A DNA stretch of 64,000 nt from an uncultured Polaribacter sp. (GTDB taxonomy: Bacteria > Bacteroidota > Bacteroidia > Flavobacteriales > Flavobacteriaceae): contig CALSME010000005.1 in the NCBI GenBank assembly GCA_943787375.1, forward strand, positions 1 through 64,000. Direction: 5' to 3'. Position numbers and translations under genes: made by a program. Under the pieces are notes generated by a model, which saw only the letters and a program-made list of their open reading frames with translations, searched no databases and was not told where the DNA came from. Positions 48,742 to 58,400 of this stretch are shown one piece after another (the first letter of the stretch is position 1; each line of letters begins with the position of its first letter).

Positions 48742-50055
48742 ATGAAAAGTGTAGCATTGCACAATAGACTTACGAGTTTGCTTTTTAAAAGTATCACATT
48801 TCTTTTATTATTCGCATTCACTCTTTCCTCAAACGCACAAGATGTAGATGAGGCTCGTCACAAAGAAGGAAAAAATTTATTTAAATCTCAATGTGCTTCT
48901 TGTCACAAGTTAGACAAAAAGTTGATTGGGCCAAAATTAGGTGGTGTGGAGTCTCGTAGAGAGAACGACTGGCTGAAGTCTTGGATTAAAAACAACGCGG
49001 CGTTAAGAGCTTCAGGGGATGCAGATGCCATTGCCATTTATGAAGAATACAACGGTTCTGTGATGACTGCATTTCCAGCTTTGACAGATCAAAATATCGA
49101 TGATATTTTATATTATACCACAATCGGTGAAATCAAAAAAGTTGCTGAGGTAACAGCTGAAGGAACCGGAACTGATGGTGGTGCCACTGGAGGAGCTCCT
49201 TCTTGGGTGATTATGATTTTAGCCGCGGCGATTATTGTTGCCTTTATCATGATTGCTTCATTGTTGAAGCAAGTCAATGAGTTAAAAGGAAACAAAAAGA
49301 AAGACTCAGACATACAGTCAAATCTTAAAAGAGATTTACAAGAATTATGGGCAGGAATTAAAAAGAATACATTCTTACATGTGTTGTTTGTCATCTTCGC
49401 GCTGTTGATGTCTGCATATGTCTTATTTGGAACTTTATTTAGTGTAGGTGTAGATCAAGGATATCAGCCGGTGCAACCGATTGTATTCTCTCACAAAATA
49501 CACGCAGGAGATAATAAAATTGACTGTCAATACTGTCACTCTTCCGCAAAGCATAGTAAGCACTCTGGAATTCCTTCGGTGAATGTTTGTATGAACTGTC
49601 ACAAAAGTATTGCTGAAGTTGCAGACAATACAGTGGTTGTTTTAGAAGACAGAACTTTAGAGAAAGCAGAATTAGACAAAGAAATTGCAAAAGTATATAA
49701 AGCTGCAGGTTGGGACGCAGAGGAATTAGAATATACAGGAGATACAAAACCAATCAAATGGGTGCGCATTCATAATCTGCCAGATTTCGTGTATTTCAAT
49801 CACTCACAACACGTTACTGTTGCAGGTGTTCAATGTCAGAAATGTCATGGTCCAGTAGAAGAAATGGAAGAGTTGTATCAACACTCTCCGTTAACAATGG
49901 GTTGGTGTATAGACTGTCACAGAGAAACAAAAGTAGATTTAAAAGGAAACGAATATTATGCAAAAATTCACGAGCAATTAGCAAAAAAGTACGGTGTAGA
50001 TAAAGTTACAGCGGCTCAGTTAGGTGGATTAGAGTGTGGTAAGTGTCATTATTAA
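48742..50055 (+). CDS. actA: Alternative complex III multiheme cytochrome c ActA with N-terminal mono-heme cytochrome domain
   Basis: Six CXXCH motifs: CASCH, CQYCH, CMNCH, CQKCH, CIDCH, CGKCH. Confidence 0.9.
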   Translation: MKSVALHNRLTSLLFKSITFLLLFAFTLSSNAQDVDEARHKEGKNLFKSQCASCHKLDKKLIGPKLGGVESRRENDWLKSWIKNNAALRASGDADAIAIYEEYNGSVMTAFPALTDQNIDDILYYTTIGEIKKVAEVTAEGTGTDGGATGGAPSWVIMILAAAIIVAFIMIASLLKQVNELKGNKKKDSDIQSNLKRDLQELWAGIKKNTFLHVLFVIFALLMSAYVLFGTLFSVGVDQGYQPVQPIVFSHKIHAGDNKIDCQYCHSSAKHSKHSGIPSVNVCMNCHKSIAEVADNTVVVLEDRTLEKAELDKEIAKVYKAAGWDAEELEYTGDTKPIKWVRIHNLPDFVYFNHSQHVTVAGVQCQKCHGPVEEMEELYQHSPLTMGWCIDCHRETKVDLKGNEYYAKIHEQLAKKYGVDKVTAAQLGGLECGKCHY

Positions 50056-50127
50056 TCAAAGAAGAGAATTGTTTTTTGTTGCAGTGAAAACGAACAACAA
50101 AAACTAAAAACTAATACCAATAAGTAA

Positions 50128-53100
50128 ATGGCTTCAATCAAAAAATACTGGAAAAGTGTTGAAGAACTAAAAGATAGTTCTGTTGTTGAAACGCTAAGTA
50201 AAAATGAATTTGTAGAAAACATTCCTACAGATGAATTTTTAGGTGATAAAGAAACACTTGAGACTTCTGCTACTTCGCGTAGAGACTTTTTAAAGTATGT
50301 TGGCTTTACAACCGCAGCAGCATCGTTAGCTGCCTGTGAAGGGCCGGTGATCAAATCGATTCCTTACGTAGTAAAACCAAACGATATTATTCCTGGAGTT
50401 GCAGATTGGTTTGCAACAACAGTAGCAGATGGATACGATTTTGCAAATGTTTTAGTAAAAACAAGAGAAGGTCGTCCCATCCAAATCATGCCAAACAAAG
50501 AGGCAAATGGAACTACAAATGCAAGAGTGCAAGCTTCTGTATTGTCGTTGTATGATGAAAGCCTTCGTTTGAAAGAGCCTACTAAAGGTGGAAACGCAAT
50601 TTCTTGGGCTGATGCCGATGCAGAAATTGGAGCTACGTTAGCTGCTTTAAGAGCTGCAAACAAACCAGTTGTTTTATTAACAGGTACCATGGCAAGTCCT
50701 TCTACAACTAAAATTATAGGAGAATTTACCGCTGCATATCCAAACGTAAAACATGTGGTATATGATGCCGTTTCAGAAAGTGGAGCTGCAGATGCTTTTC
50801 AAGAAGTATATGGCAAAAGAGCATTGCCAAATTATCATTTAGACAAAGCGGAAGTAATCGTTTCTTTTGAAGCCGATTTCTTAGGTGATTTTCATGGAGG
50901 TTTTGAGAAAGCATATGTTGCTGGAAGAAAACCTGAAAATGGAAAAATGTCTTACCATGTTCAGTTAGAAAGTAACATGTCATTAACAGGTGCAAATGCA
51001 GATAAGCGTATGGTTGTAAAGCCATCCGATCAAGTATTCGCCTTGTTAAATCTATACAATGCCATCTCAGGAAACAATGTTGCTTCTAAAGTAACTGCCC
51101 AAGATGCAGCCATCAAAAAATTAGCAGCTACCTTACAAAAGGCGGGTTCTAAAGCGGTTGTTTTAACAGGTTTAAATGATAAGAACGCACAATTAATTAC
51201 CTTAGAAATCAATCGAATTTTAGGAAGCGAAATTATTGACGTAACAAATACCTTAAACATTCGCCAAGGAAACGATGCAGATGTAGCACAAATGGTTGCA
51301 GATTTAAAATCTGGAACACTTGCAGGTGTTGTTTCATATAATGTAGATCCTGTTTATAGTTTAGCAAATGGTCAAGAATTTGCAACGGCTTTAAAGGATA
51401 AATTCTCAGTAGCAATTGCTGTCGAGAATAACGATACGGTTGCCGCTTCAAATTATGTATTACCAGCAACTCACTTTTTAGAGAGTTGGGGAGATGTTTC
51501 TATTGCTGAAGGAAACTACAGTTTAGTTCAGCCAACCATTCAGAAACTATTCAAAACACGTCAAATTCAAGAAGTTTTATTAGCTTGGTCAGGAAGTTCA
51601 ACTTCTTACTACGATTATTTAAAATCTTTTTGGTCTTCAAACGTGTTGGGAGGAGCTTCATGGAATACTGCATTGCACAATGGTTTCTTTACAAAAGAAG
51701 TTTCCAAAATGGTTGCAATGAAATCAGTATCACTTTCAGAGGCTACTGCTAACTTGTACCGCTCAGTAAAAGCCTCAGAATTTGAATTGGTTCTTTATAC
51801 CTCTACTGGTTTAGGAGATGGAAAACAGGCAAACAATCCTTGGTTGCAAGAATTTCCAGATCCATTAACGAGAGCTTCTTGGGACAATTACTTAACCATG
51901 TCGATGGCAGATGCCAAGAGATTAGGTTTTTCAAATCCAATAAAAGACAATGGAGCGATTGATGGAGATTATGCAAATCTGACTCTTAATGGAGTCACTG
52001 TTGCCAATGTTCCTGTATTAATTCAACCAGGTCAAGCACCAGGATCTATCGGTCTTGCTTTAGGATATGGTAGAACACTCGGTTTTAAAGATGAAATGAA
52101 AGTAGGAGTCAATGCCTACCCATTATATAAAGATGCTAGCACAGTACAATACGGTGTTGCTATCGAAAAAGTATCCGGAACCCATAAGTTTGCTTGTACA
52201 CAAGTACAAAAAACAATTGCAGGACGTCACGATATCTTAAAAGAAGTTTCTTTAAAAGATTATGTGAATATTGAACCAAAAGATCACAAGAATGGTTGGA
52301 ACATTCCAGCGATGGTTTCTTACGATCACCAAGAAGTAGAAGCAAAGTCCATTGATTTATGGGCCGAGCACAATCGAGAAGTTGGACACCATTTCAATCT
52401 TTCTATCGATTTAACCTCTTGTACCGGTTGTGGATCTTGTGTTGTAGCATGTCATGCAGAAAACAATGTACCCGTAGTTGGTAAGAATGAAGTAAGAGTA
52501 GGTAGAGATATGCACTGGTTGCGTATCGATAGATACTATTCTTCAGGAGTAGAAGAAGAATACAGAGCGGCAACAGGTCATGAACCAACATCTCCAAAAG
52601 TGAGAAAGTTTGCAACAGACGAATTGGGCTTAAGTAGAGCTGATATGTATGCTGCTATTGAAACTGAGGCAGAAAATCCTCAAGTTACTTTCCAACCAAT
52701 GATGTGTCAGCACTGTAACCATGCTCCTTGTGAGACGGTTTGTCCAGTAGCTGCAACCACACACAGTAAACAAGGTCAAAACCACATGGCTTACAACAGA
52801 TGTGTGGGAACAAGATATTGTGCAAACAACTGTCCATATAGAGTACGTCGTTTCAACTGGTTCAATTACTCAAACAACAATGAGTTTGATTTCCACATGA
52901 ACAACGAGTATGGTAAAATGGTTTTAAATCCAGATGTAGTTGTTCGTTCTAGAGGGGTAATGGAAAAGTGTTCTATGTGTATTCAAATGACACAAGCAAC
53001 CATTTTGAAAGCCAAGAAAGAAGGAAGGAAAATTGAAGCAGGAGAATTTGCAACAGCATGTTCATCAGCTTGTACAACAGGATCTTTACAGTTTGGTGAT

Positions 53101-53229
53101 GTAAACAACGAGAAAGAAGTTGTTACAAAGTTAGCTGCAGATAAAAGAGCTTATCATGTTTTAGATTATCTACAAACGAAACCGAATGTAGTGTATCAAG
53201 TGAAGGTTAGAAATACAAACGAAGCGTAA
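50128..53229 (+). CDS. actB: Alternative complex III ActB (molybdopterin-like + FeS domains, TAT signal)
   Basis: SRRDFLKYVGFTTAAASLAAC; CTGCGSCVVACHAEN, CQHCNHAPCETVCPV, CANNCPYRVRRFNW. Confidence 0.95.
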   Translation: MASIKKYWKSVEELKDSSVVETLSKNEFVENIPTDEFLGDKETLETSATSRRDFLKYVGFTTAAASLAACEGPVIKSIPYVVKPNDIIPGVADWFATTVADGYDFANVLVKTREGRPIQIMPNKEANGTTNARVQASVLSLYDESLRLKEPTKGGNAISWADADAEIGATLAALRAANKPVVLLTGTMASPSTTKIIGEFTAAYPNVKHVVYDAVSESGAADAFQEVYGKRALPNYHLDKAEVIVSFEADFLGDFHGGFEKAYVAGRKPENGKMSYHVQLESNMSLTGANADKRMVVKPSDQVFALLNLYNAISGNNVASKVTAQDAAIKKLAATLQKAGSKAVVLTGLNDKNAQLITLEINRILGSEIIDVTNTLNIRQGNDADVAQMVADLKSGTLAGVVSYNVDPVYSLANGQEFATALKDKFSVAIAVENNDTVAASNYVLPATHFLESWGDVSIAEGNYSLVQPTIQKLFKTRQIQEVLLAWSGSSTSYYDYLKSFWSSNVLGGASWNTALHNGFFTKEVSKMVAMKSVSLSEATANLYRSVKASEFELVLYTSTGLGDGKQANNPWLQEFPDPLTRASWDNYLTMSMADAKRLGFSNPIKDNGAIDGDYANLTLNGVTVANVPVLIQPGQAPGSIGLALGYGRTLGFKDEMKVGVNAYPLYKDASTVQYGVAIEKVSGTHKFACTQVQKTIAGRHDILKEVSLKDYVNIEPKDHKNGWNIPAMVSYDHQEVEAKSIDLWAEHNREVGHHFNLSIDLTSCTGCGSCVVACHAENNVPVVGKNEVRVGRDMHWLRIDRYYSSGVEEEYRAATGHEPTSPKVRKFATDELGLSRADMYAAIETEAENPQVTFQPMMCQHCNHAPCETVCPVAATTHSKQGQNHMAYNRCVGTRYCANNCPYRVRRFNWFNYSNNNEFDFHMNNEYGKMVLNPDVVVRSRGVMEKCSMCIQMTQATILKAKKEGRKIEAGEFATACSSACTTGSLQFGDVNNEKEVVTKLAADKRAYHVLDYLQTKPNVVYQVKVRNTNEA

Positions 53230-53251
53230 TTAAAAATTAAGATATAAAAAT

Positions 53252-54715
53252 ATGTCTCATTACGAAGCATCCATTAGAGAACCTTTAGTACTAGGTGATA
53301 AAAGTTATCACGATATTACTGAAGATATTGCAAAACCTATCGAAGGTCAGGCAAATAAAAATTGGTATATAGCTTTCTATATTTCTTTAGCAGCAATGTT
53401 ATGGGGATTTGGTTGTATCTTTTATACTGTTGGAACCGGAATTGGGGTTTGGGGATTGAACAAGAACATTGGATGGGCTTGGGATATTACAAACTTTGTA
53501 TGGTGGGTAGGTATCGGTCACGCCGGAACTTTAATCTCAGCAGTACTTTTATTATTCCGTCAAAAATGGAGAATGGCCATTAACCGTTCTGCGGAAGCCA
53601 TGACGATCTTTGCCGTTTTTCAGGCAGGATTGTTTCCAATTATTCACATGGGTAGACCTTGGAATGCTTATTGGGTATTGCCAATTCCGAATCAATTTGG
53701 TTCTTTATGGGTAAACTTTAATTCGCCATTACTTTGGGATGTATTTGCAATTTCTACCTACTTATCTGTATCATTAGTATTTTGGTGGACAGGTTTACTT
53801 CCAGATTTTGCAATGATTCGTGATAGAGCAGTAAAACCTTTTCAAAAGAAAATATATGCTTTATTATCTTTCGGTTGGTCGGGAAGAGCAAAAGATTGGC
53901 AACGTTTTGAAGAAGTATCTTTGGTGTTAGCTGGTTTGGCAACTCCATTAGTACTTTCTGTACACACGATTGTATCGATGGATTTTGCAACTTCAATCAA
54001 TCCAGGATGGCACTCAACAATTTTCCCTCCTTATTTCGTAGCTGGAGCAATCTTTTCAGGATTTGCAATGGTACAAACTTTATTAGGGATTATGAGAAAG
54101 GTGACGAATATGGAAGATTACATTACCCGTATGCACATTGAGTATATGAATATTGTAATTATCCTAACAGGTGGTATTGTAGCCGTAGCCTATGCAACTG
54201 AATTCTTTATCGCATGGTATACCGGTTCTCCTTATGAAAACTATACGTATTTATCTGTAGGTGCTGCAACTGGACCTTATGCTTGGGCATTCTGGTCATT
54301 AATCACCTTTAATATTATTACACCACAATTATTATGGTTCAAAAAAATAAGAAGAAGTTTCATATGGACTTTCATTATTTCAATTGCCATTAACATTGGA
54401 ATGTGGTTTGAGCGTTTTGATATTATTGCGATTGTTTTAAGTAAAGGACACTTACCATCAACCTGGTGGCGTTTTGAGCCTACTTTCGTAGATGTTGGTA
54501 TCTTTATTGGAACCATTGGTTTCTTCTTTGTATTATTCTTATTATACGCAAGAACATTCCCAGTAATCGCGCAAGCAGAAGTAAAAACTATTTTAAAATC
54601 TTCGGGTGAGTTTTACAAGAAGAGAAGCGAACAAGGAATTCCTACCAAGCCAGCTATTGTTGTTTTAAATGCAACGAGCAAGAAGGAAGATTCTGATAAC
54701 AATTTAAACGGATAA
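53252..54715 (+). CDS. actC: Alternative complex III ActC (NrfD-like)
   Basis: NrfD-family TM protein; synteny. Confidence 0.95.
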   Translation: MSHYEASIREPLVLGDKSYHDITEDIAKPIEGQANKNWYIAFYISLAAMLWGFGCIFYTVGTGIGVWGLNKNIGWAWDITNFVWWVGIGHAGTLISAVLLLFRQKWRMAINRSAEAMTIFAVFQAGLFPIIHMGRPWNAYWVLPIPNQFGSLWVNFNSPLLWDVFAISTYLSVSLVFWWTGLLPDFAMIRDRAVKPFQKKIYALLSFGWSGRAKDWQRFEEVSLVLAGLATPLVLSVHTIVSMDFATSINPGWHSTIFPPYFVAGAIFSGFAMVQTLLGIMRKVTNMEDYITRMHIEYMNIVIILTGGIVAVAYATEFFIAWYTGSPYENYTYLSVGAATGPYAWAFWSLITFNIITPQLLWFKKIRRSFIWTFIISIAINIGMWFERFDIIAIVLSKGHLPSTWWRFEPTFVDVGIFIGTIGFFFVLFLLYARTFPVIAQAEVKTILKSSGEFYKKRSEQGIPTKPAIVVLNATSKKEDSDNNLNG

Positions 54716-54717
54716 TT

Positions 54718-55245
54718 ATGGAATCATCAAAAGTTATTCACGCGTTTTATACCGATGACGAAGTTTTGTTAGATGCAGTAAAAACTGTAAAAGCAGCACA
54801 CCATCACATTGAAGAAGTATTTTGTCCATTCCCAGTTCACGGCCTAGACAAAGCCATGGGATTAGCACCAACAAGACTTGCCATTACTGCATTTTTGTAT
54901 GGAATTACAGGTTTGGCTTTTGCTATTTGGATGACAAATTATATGATGATCGACGACTGGCCACAAGATATTGGTGGAAAACCAAGTTTTAGTTGGGTAG
55001 AAAACATGCCAGCCTTTGTACCAATCATGTTTGAATTGACCGTATTTTTTGCAGCCCATTTAATGGTAATCACTTTTTATATGAGAAGTAGAATTTGGCC
55101 TTTTAAGGATGCAGAAAATCCAGATCCAAGAACTACAGATGACCATTTTTTAATGGAAATCCCAGTGCATAACAACGAAGCAGAATTGACTTCTTTGTTA
55201 AGTGAAACAGGCGCAGTAGAAATTAACGTAGTAGATAAGCACTAA
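54718..55245 (+). CDS. actD: Alternative complex III ActD (DUF3341)
   Basis: HHIEEVFCPFPVHGLDKAMGL; synteny. Confidence 0.94.
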   Translation: MESSKVIHAFYTDDEVLLDAVKTVKAAHHHIEEVFCPFPVHGLDKAMGLAPTRLAITAFLYGITGLAFAIWMTNYMMIDDWPQDIGGKPSFSWVENMPAFVPIMFELTVFFAAHLMVITFYMRSRIWPFKDAENPDPRTTDDHFLMEIPVHNNEAELTSLLSETGAVEINVVDKH

Positions 55246-55255
55246 TCAATAGATA

Positions 55256-55804
55256 ATGAAGAATTTTAAATTAATTATCGTTTTAGTAATTGTTGCAAGT
55301 TTAGCTTCTTGTGGCGATAAGAGAACTCCACAAATGCAATACATGCCAGACATGTATGAATCGATTCCTTACAATGCAGATGCAGAAAATGGATTGAAAG
55401 GAAACCCTGTGAATAGCAAACCTGTAGCTGGGACCATCCCAAGAGGAGGTCATCCTGCTTATGATATCGCAGATAACAACGAAGGATACGAGAAAGCGAA
55501 AGCAGACTTAAAAAACCCTTTAGAACTTACCGAAGAAAACTTGGCAAATGGAAAGTCTATGTACACCATATACTGTACTTCTTGTCATGGTAAAAAAGGA
55601 GATGGAAATGGACATTTATCCAAAACAGAGAAATTCTTAGGGATTCCAAATTATAAAGACAGAGACCTTACAGAAGGGAGTATCTATCATGTTTTAATGC
55701 ACGGTAAAAACTTAATGGGTTCTCATTCATCTCAATTAACATATAACGAACGTTGGCAAATTGTTCAATACGTAGAAGTTTTACGTGCTGATTTGTTAAA
55801 ATAA
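55256..55804 (+). CDS. actE: Alternative complex III mono-heme cytochrome c ActE
   Basis: Lipoprotein; YCTSCHGKKGDGNG. Confidence 0.93.
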   Translation: MKNFKLIIVLVIVASLASCGDKRTPQMQYMPDMYESIPYNADAENGLKGNPVNSKPVAGTIPRGGHPAYDIADNNEGYEKAKADLKNPLELTEENLANGKSMYTIYCTSCHGKKGDGNGHLSKTEKFLGIPNYKDRDLTEGSIYHVLMHGKNLMGSHSSQLTYNERWQIVQYVEVLRADLLK

Positions 55805-55831
55805 AGTTTAAAAAGAAAGAATACGAAAGAT

Positions 55832-57322
55832 ATGTATCAATTCTCAGGTAGATTAAAAACATTCTCATTAGCCCTTATAGTATTGGGGTTTGTTGGGTTG
55901 GCGTATAGTTTTTATAATGGCTCTCAAAAGACATTAGAAGACGCAAAACATGCAATTGAAGCTGCAAGTAATGACGCCCATGGTGGTGGACATGGTGAAG
56001 CAGCAACACCCCATGAAGCGGAAGCAAGTCATGATTCGCATGTAGTAAAAACAGATAATGAAGCACATGCTGCTATGATACATGCTTCCGAAGACAAAGA
56101 TACATCTCATGGTGATGCACATGCTAGTTCAGAAGCCCACGGTACATCTCACGATGACGAACATGCCACTCATGTTTTACATCAATTACAAAACAGACCT
56201 TGGTCCGCATTTTATGTAGCCTTGTTCTTCTCTTTAGGATTGACACTATTGGTATTAACGTTTTATGCAATTCAACGTGTTGCACAAGTTGGATGGTCAG
56301 TAGTTATCTTAAGAGTGATGGAAGCTATAACAGCAAACTTACTACCGGTGTCTATTATTATGATCCTAGTTTTGGCCGCATCAGTAATGCATATCAATCA
56401 TTTATTTCCATGGATGGCAGAAGGTGTTTTTGATCCTGAAAGCGACAAGTACGATGCCATTATCGATGGAAAATCAATTTGGATGAATGCTACTGGTTTT
56501 ATGTTAAGAAGTATTGCATACCTAGTAATTTGGAATGCTTATAGATTCTTAATTCGAAAAGGTTCTATCAAAGAAGATACTGCAAACGACGGAAACAAGA
56601 CCTATAAGAAAAACTACAACATGTCTGTTATTTTCTTATTCTTATTCATGATCACAGAATCGATGATGTCTTGGGATTGGATTATGGGATTAGACCCACA
56701 TTGGTTCTCAACCTTATTCGGGTGGTATGTATTGGCAACTTTATTAGTAAGTGCTTTAACAGTAATTGCGTTTGTAACTATTTATTTACGTTCTAAAAAT
56801 GCCTTACCAGGAATTAATGATAGTCATATTCATGATTTAGCAAAATTTATGTTTGGTTTTTCTGTATTCTGGACCTACTTATGGTTTGCACAGTTTATGC
56901 TAATTTGGTATGCAGACATTCCAGAAGAAACAACGTATTTCGTAGCAAGATTTACAGAGTATAAATTACCGTTCTTAGGAATGGTTGTTATGAACTTTGT
57001 ATTTCCAATATTACTATTAATTAACAGTGATTTTAAAAGCAGGCCTTGGTTTGTGTTTATCGGAGGAACTGTTATCTTAATGGGACATTATGTAGACGTA
57101 TTTGTAATGGTAATGCCATCAACAGTAGGAGCTCAGTGGTCCTTTGGAATCCCTGAATTAAGTGCAATCTTTTTCTTTATAGGATTGTTTATTTATACTA
57201 CTTTTAGTGCATTTGCCAAAGCAAATCCAATTACGAAAGGAAATCCATTCTTAAAAGAGAGTGAGCATTTTCACTATTACAACATCGAACACACAGGAGA
57301 AGGATCTGGAGATCACCATTAA
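55832..57322 (+). CDS. actF: Alternative complex III ActF (quinol:cytochrome c oxidoreductase membrane subunit) with His-rich insertion
   Basis: Synteny, TM pattern; His-rich residues 40-117. Confidence 0.92.
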   Translation: MYQFSGRLKTFSLALIVLGFVGLAYSFYNGSQKTLEDAKHAIEAASNDAHGGGHGEAATPHEAEASHDSHVVKTDNEAHAAMIHASEDKDTSHGDAHASSEAHGTSHDDEHATHVLHQLQNRPWSAFYVALFFSLGLTLLVLTFYAIQRVAQVGWSVVILRVMEAITANLLPVSIIMILVLAASVMHINHLFPWMAEGVFDPESDKYDAIIDGKSIWMNATGFMLRSIAYLVIWNAYRFLIRKGSIKEDTANDGNKTYKKNYNMSVIFLFLFMITESMMSWDWIMGLDPHWFSTLFGWYVLATLLVSALTVIAFVTIYLRSKNALPGINDSHIHDLAKFMFGFSVFWTYLWFAQFMLIWYADIPEETTYFVARFTEYKLPFLGMVVMNFVFPILLLINSDFKSRPWFVFIGGTVILMGHYVDVFVMVMPSTVGAQWSFGIPELSAIFFFIGLFIYTTFSAFAKANPITKGNPFLKESEHFHYYNIEHTGEGSGDHH

Positions 57323-57357
57323 TAATAATTGAATTAAAAAATTAAGACAAAATAAAT

Positions 57358-58374
57358 ATGTTAGCTTTATTTTATATTTTTATAGGTGTTGCAATTGGAG
57401 TCAGTTTTTGGCAGATTACCAGAGTAATGAACTTAAGATCTGTGATCGCAGATGATCACGATAATGACAAACAAGGAAAGTACTTTTTAGCCTTTACGGT
57501 ATTCTTTTATGCAATGATGATTTATTGCTTATTGGCAATGAATGTATTGATGTTGCCAGAATCTGCTTCTATTGAAGGAGAACATGACGACAACCTTTTC
57601 AACATTACATTTTGGTTGATTGGTATTGTCCAATTTATCATGCAGTTTTTAATCTTTTATTTCACTTACAAGTACAGAGGAAGAAAAGATAGAAAGGCTA
57701 AGTTTTTTGCAGACAGTCATCAATTAGAAATTATTTGGACCATTATACCAGCAGCTGTATTGGTAGTTTTAATTGGATACGGATTGTGGCAATGGAATGA
57801 AGTAATGGATCTGTCTGAAGAAAAAGATGCCGTTGTTATTGAAGTGTATTCACAGCAATTTAGATGGGATGCTCGCTATGCAGGAGAAGACAATACTCTA
57901 GGATTAGGAAATGTTAATTACATAGACATTGACAACCTCAATACAATGGGAGTTGATATGACAGATCCAAATGCACAAGATGATAAACAAGTAACAGAAT
58001 TAGTGCTTCCAAAAGGAAGAAAAATACACTTTAAGTTCCGTTCACAAGATGTGCTCCACTCGGCATACATGCCCCACTTTAGAGCGCAAATGAACTGTGT
58101 TCCAGGAATGGTAACTGAGTTTGGTTTTACACCAAAGTACACTACCGAAGAAATGAGGTTGAATCCAGAAGTTATGGATAAAACAAATGCGATTAATAAA
58201 ATTAGAAAAGCCAAAGGAGAAGACCCTTATGAGTTTGATTATCTACTTTTATGTAACAAAATTTGTGGACAAGCCCATTTCAATATGCAAATGAAAATTA
58301 CCGTCTTAGAACAAGATGAGTATGACAAATGGATTGCAGCCAGACCAACATTAGCAGAAGTAATTAAAAAATAA
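57358..58374 (+). CDS. coxB: Cytochrome c oxidase subunit II
   Basis: VIEVYSQQFRWDARYAGED, DVLHSAYMPHFRAQMNCVPG, CNKICGQAHFNM. Confidence 0.96.
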   Translation: MLALFYIFIGVAIGVSFWQITRVMNLRSVIADDHDNDKQGKYFLAFTVFFYAMMIYCLLAMNVLMLPESASIEGEHDDNLFNITFWLIGIVQFIMQFLIFYFTYKYRGRKDRKAKFFADSHQLEIIWTIIPAAVLVVLIGYGLWQWNEVMDLSEEKDAVVIEVYSQQFRWDARYAGEDNTLGLGNVNYIDIDNLNTMGVDMTDPNAQDDKQVTELVLPKGRKIHFKFRSQDVLHSAYMPHFRAQMNCVPGMVTEFGFTPKYTTEEMRLNPEVMDKTNAINKIRKAKGEDPYEFDYLLLCNKICGQAHFNMQMKITVLEQDEYDKWIAARPTLAEVIKK

Positions 58375-58400
58375 TTTAGACACTACAAATCAATAAGATT

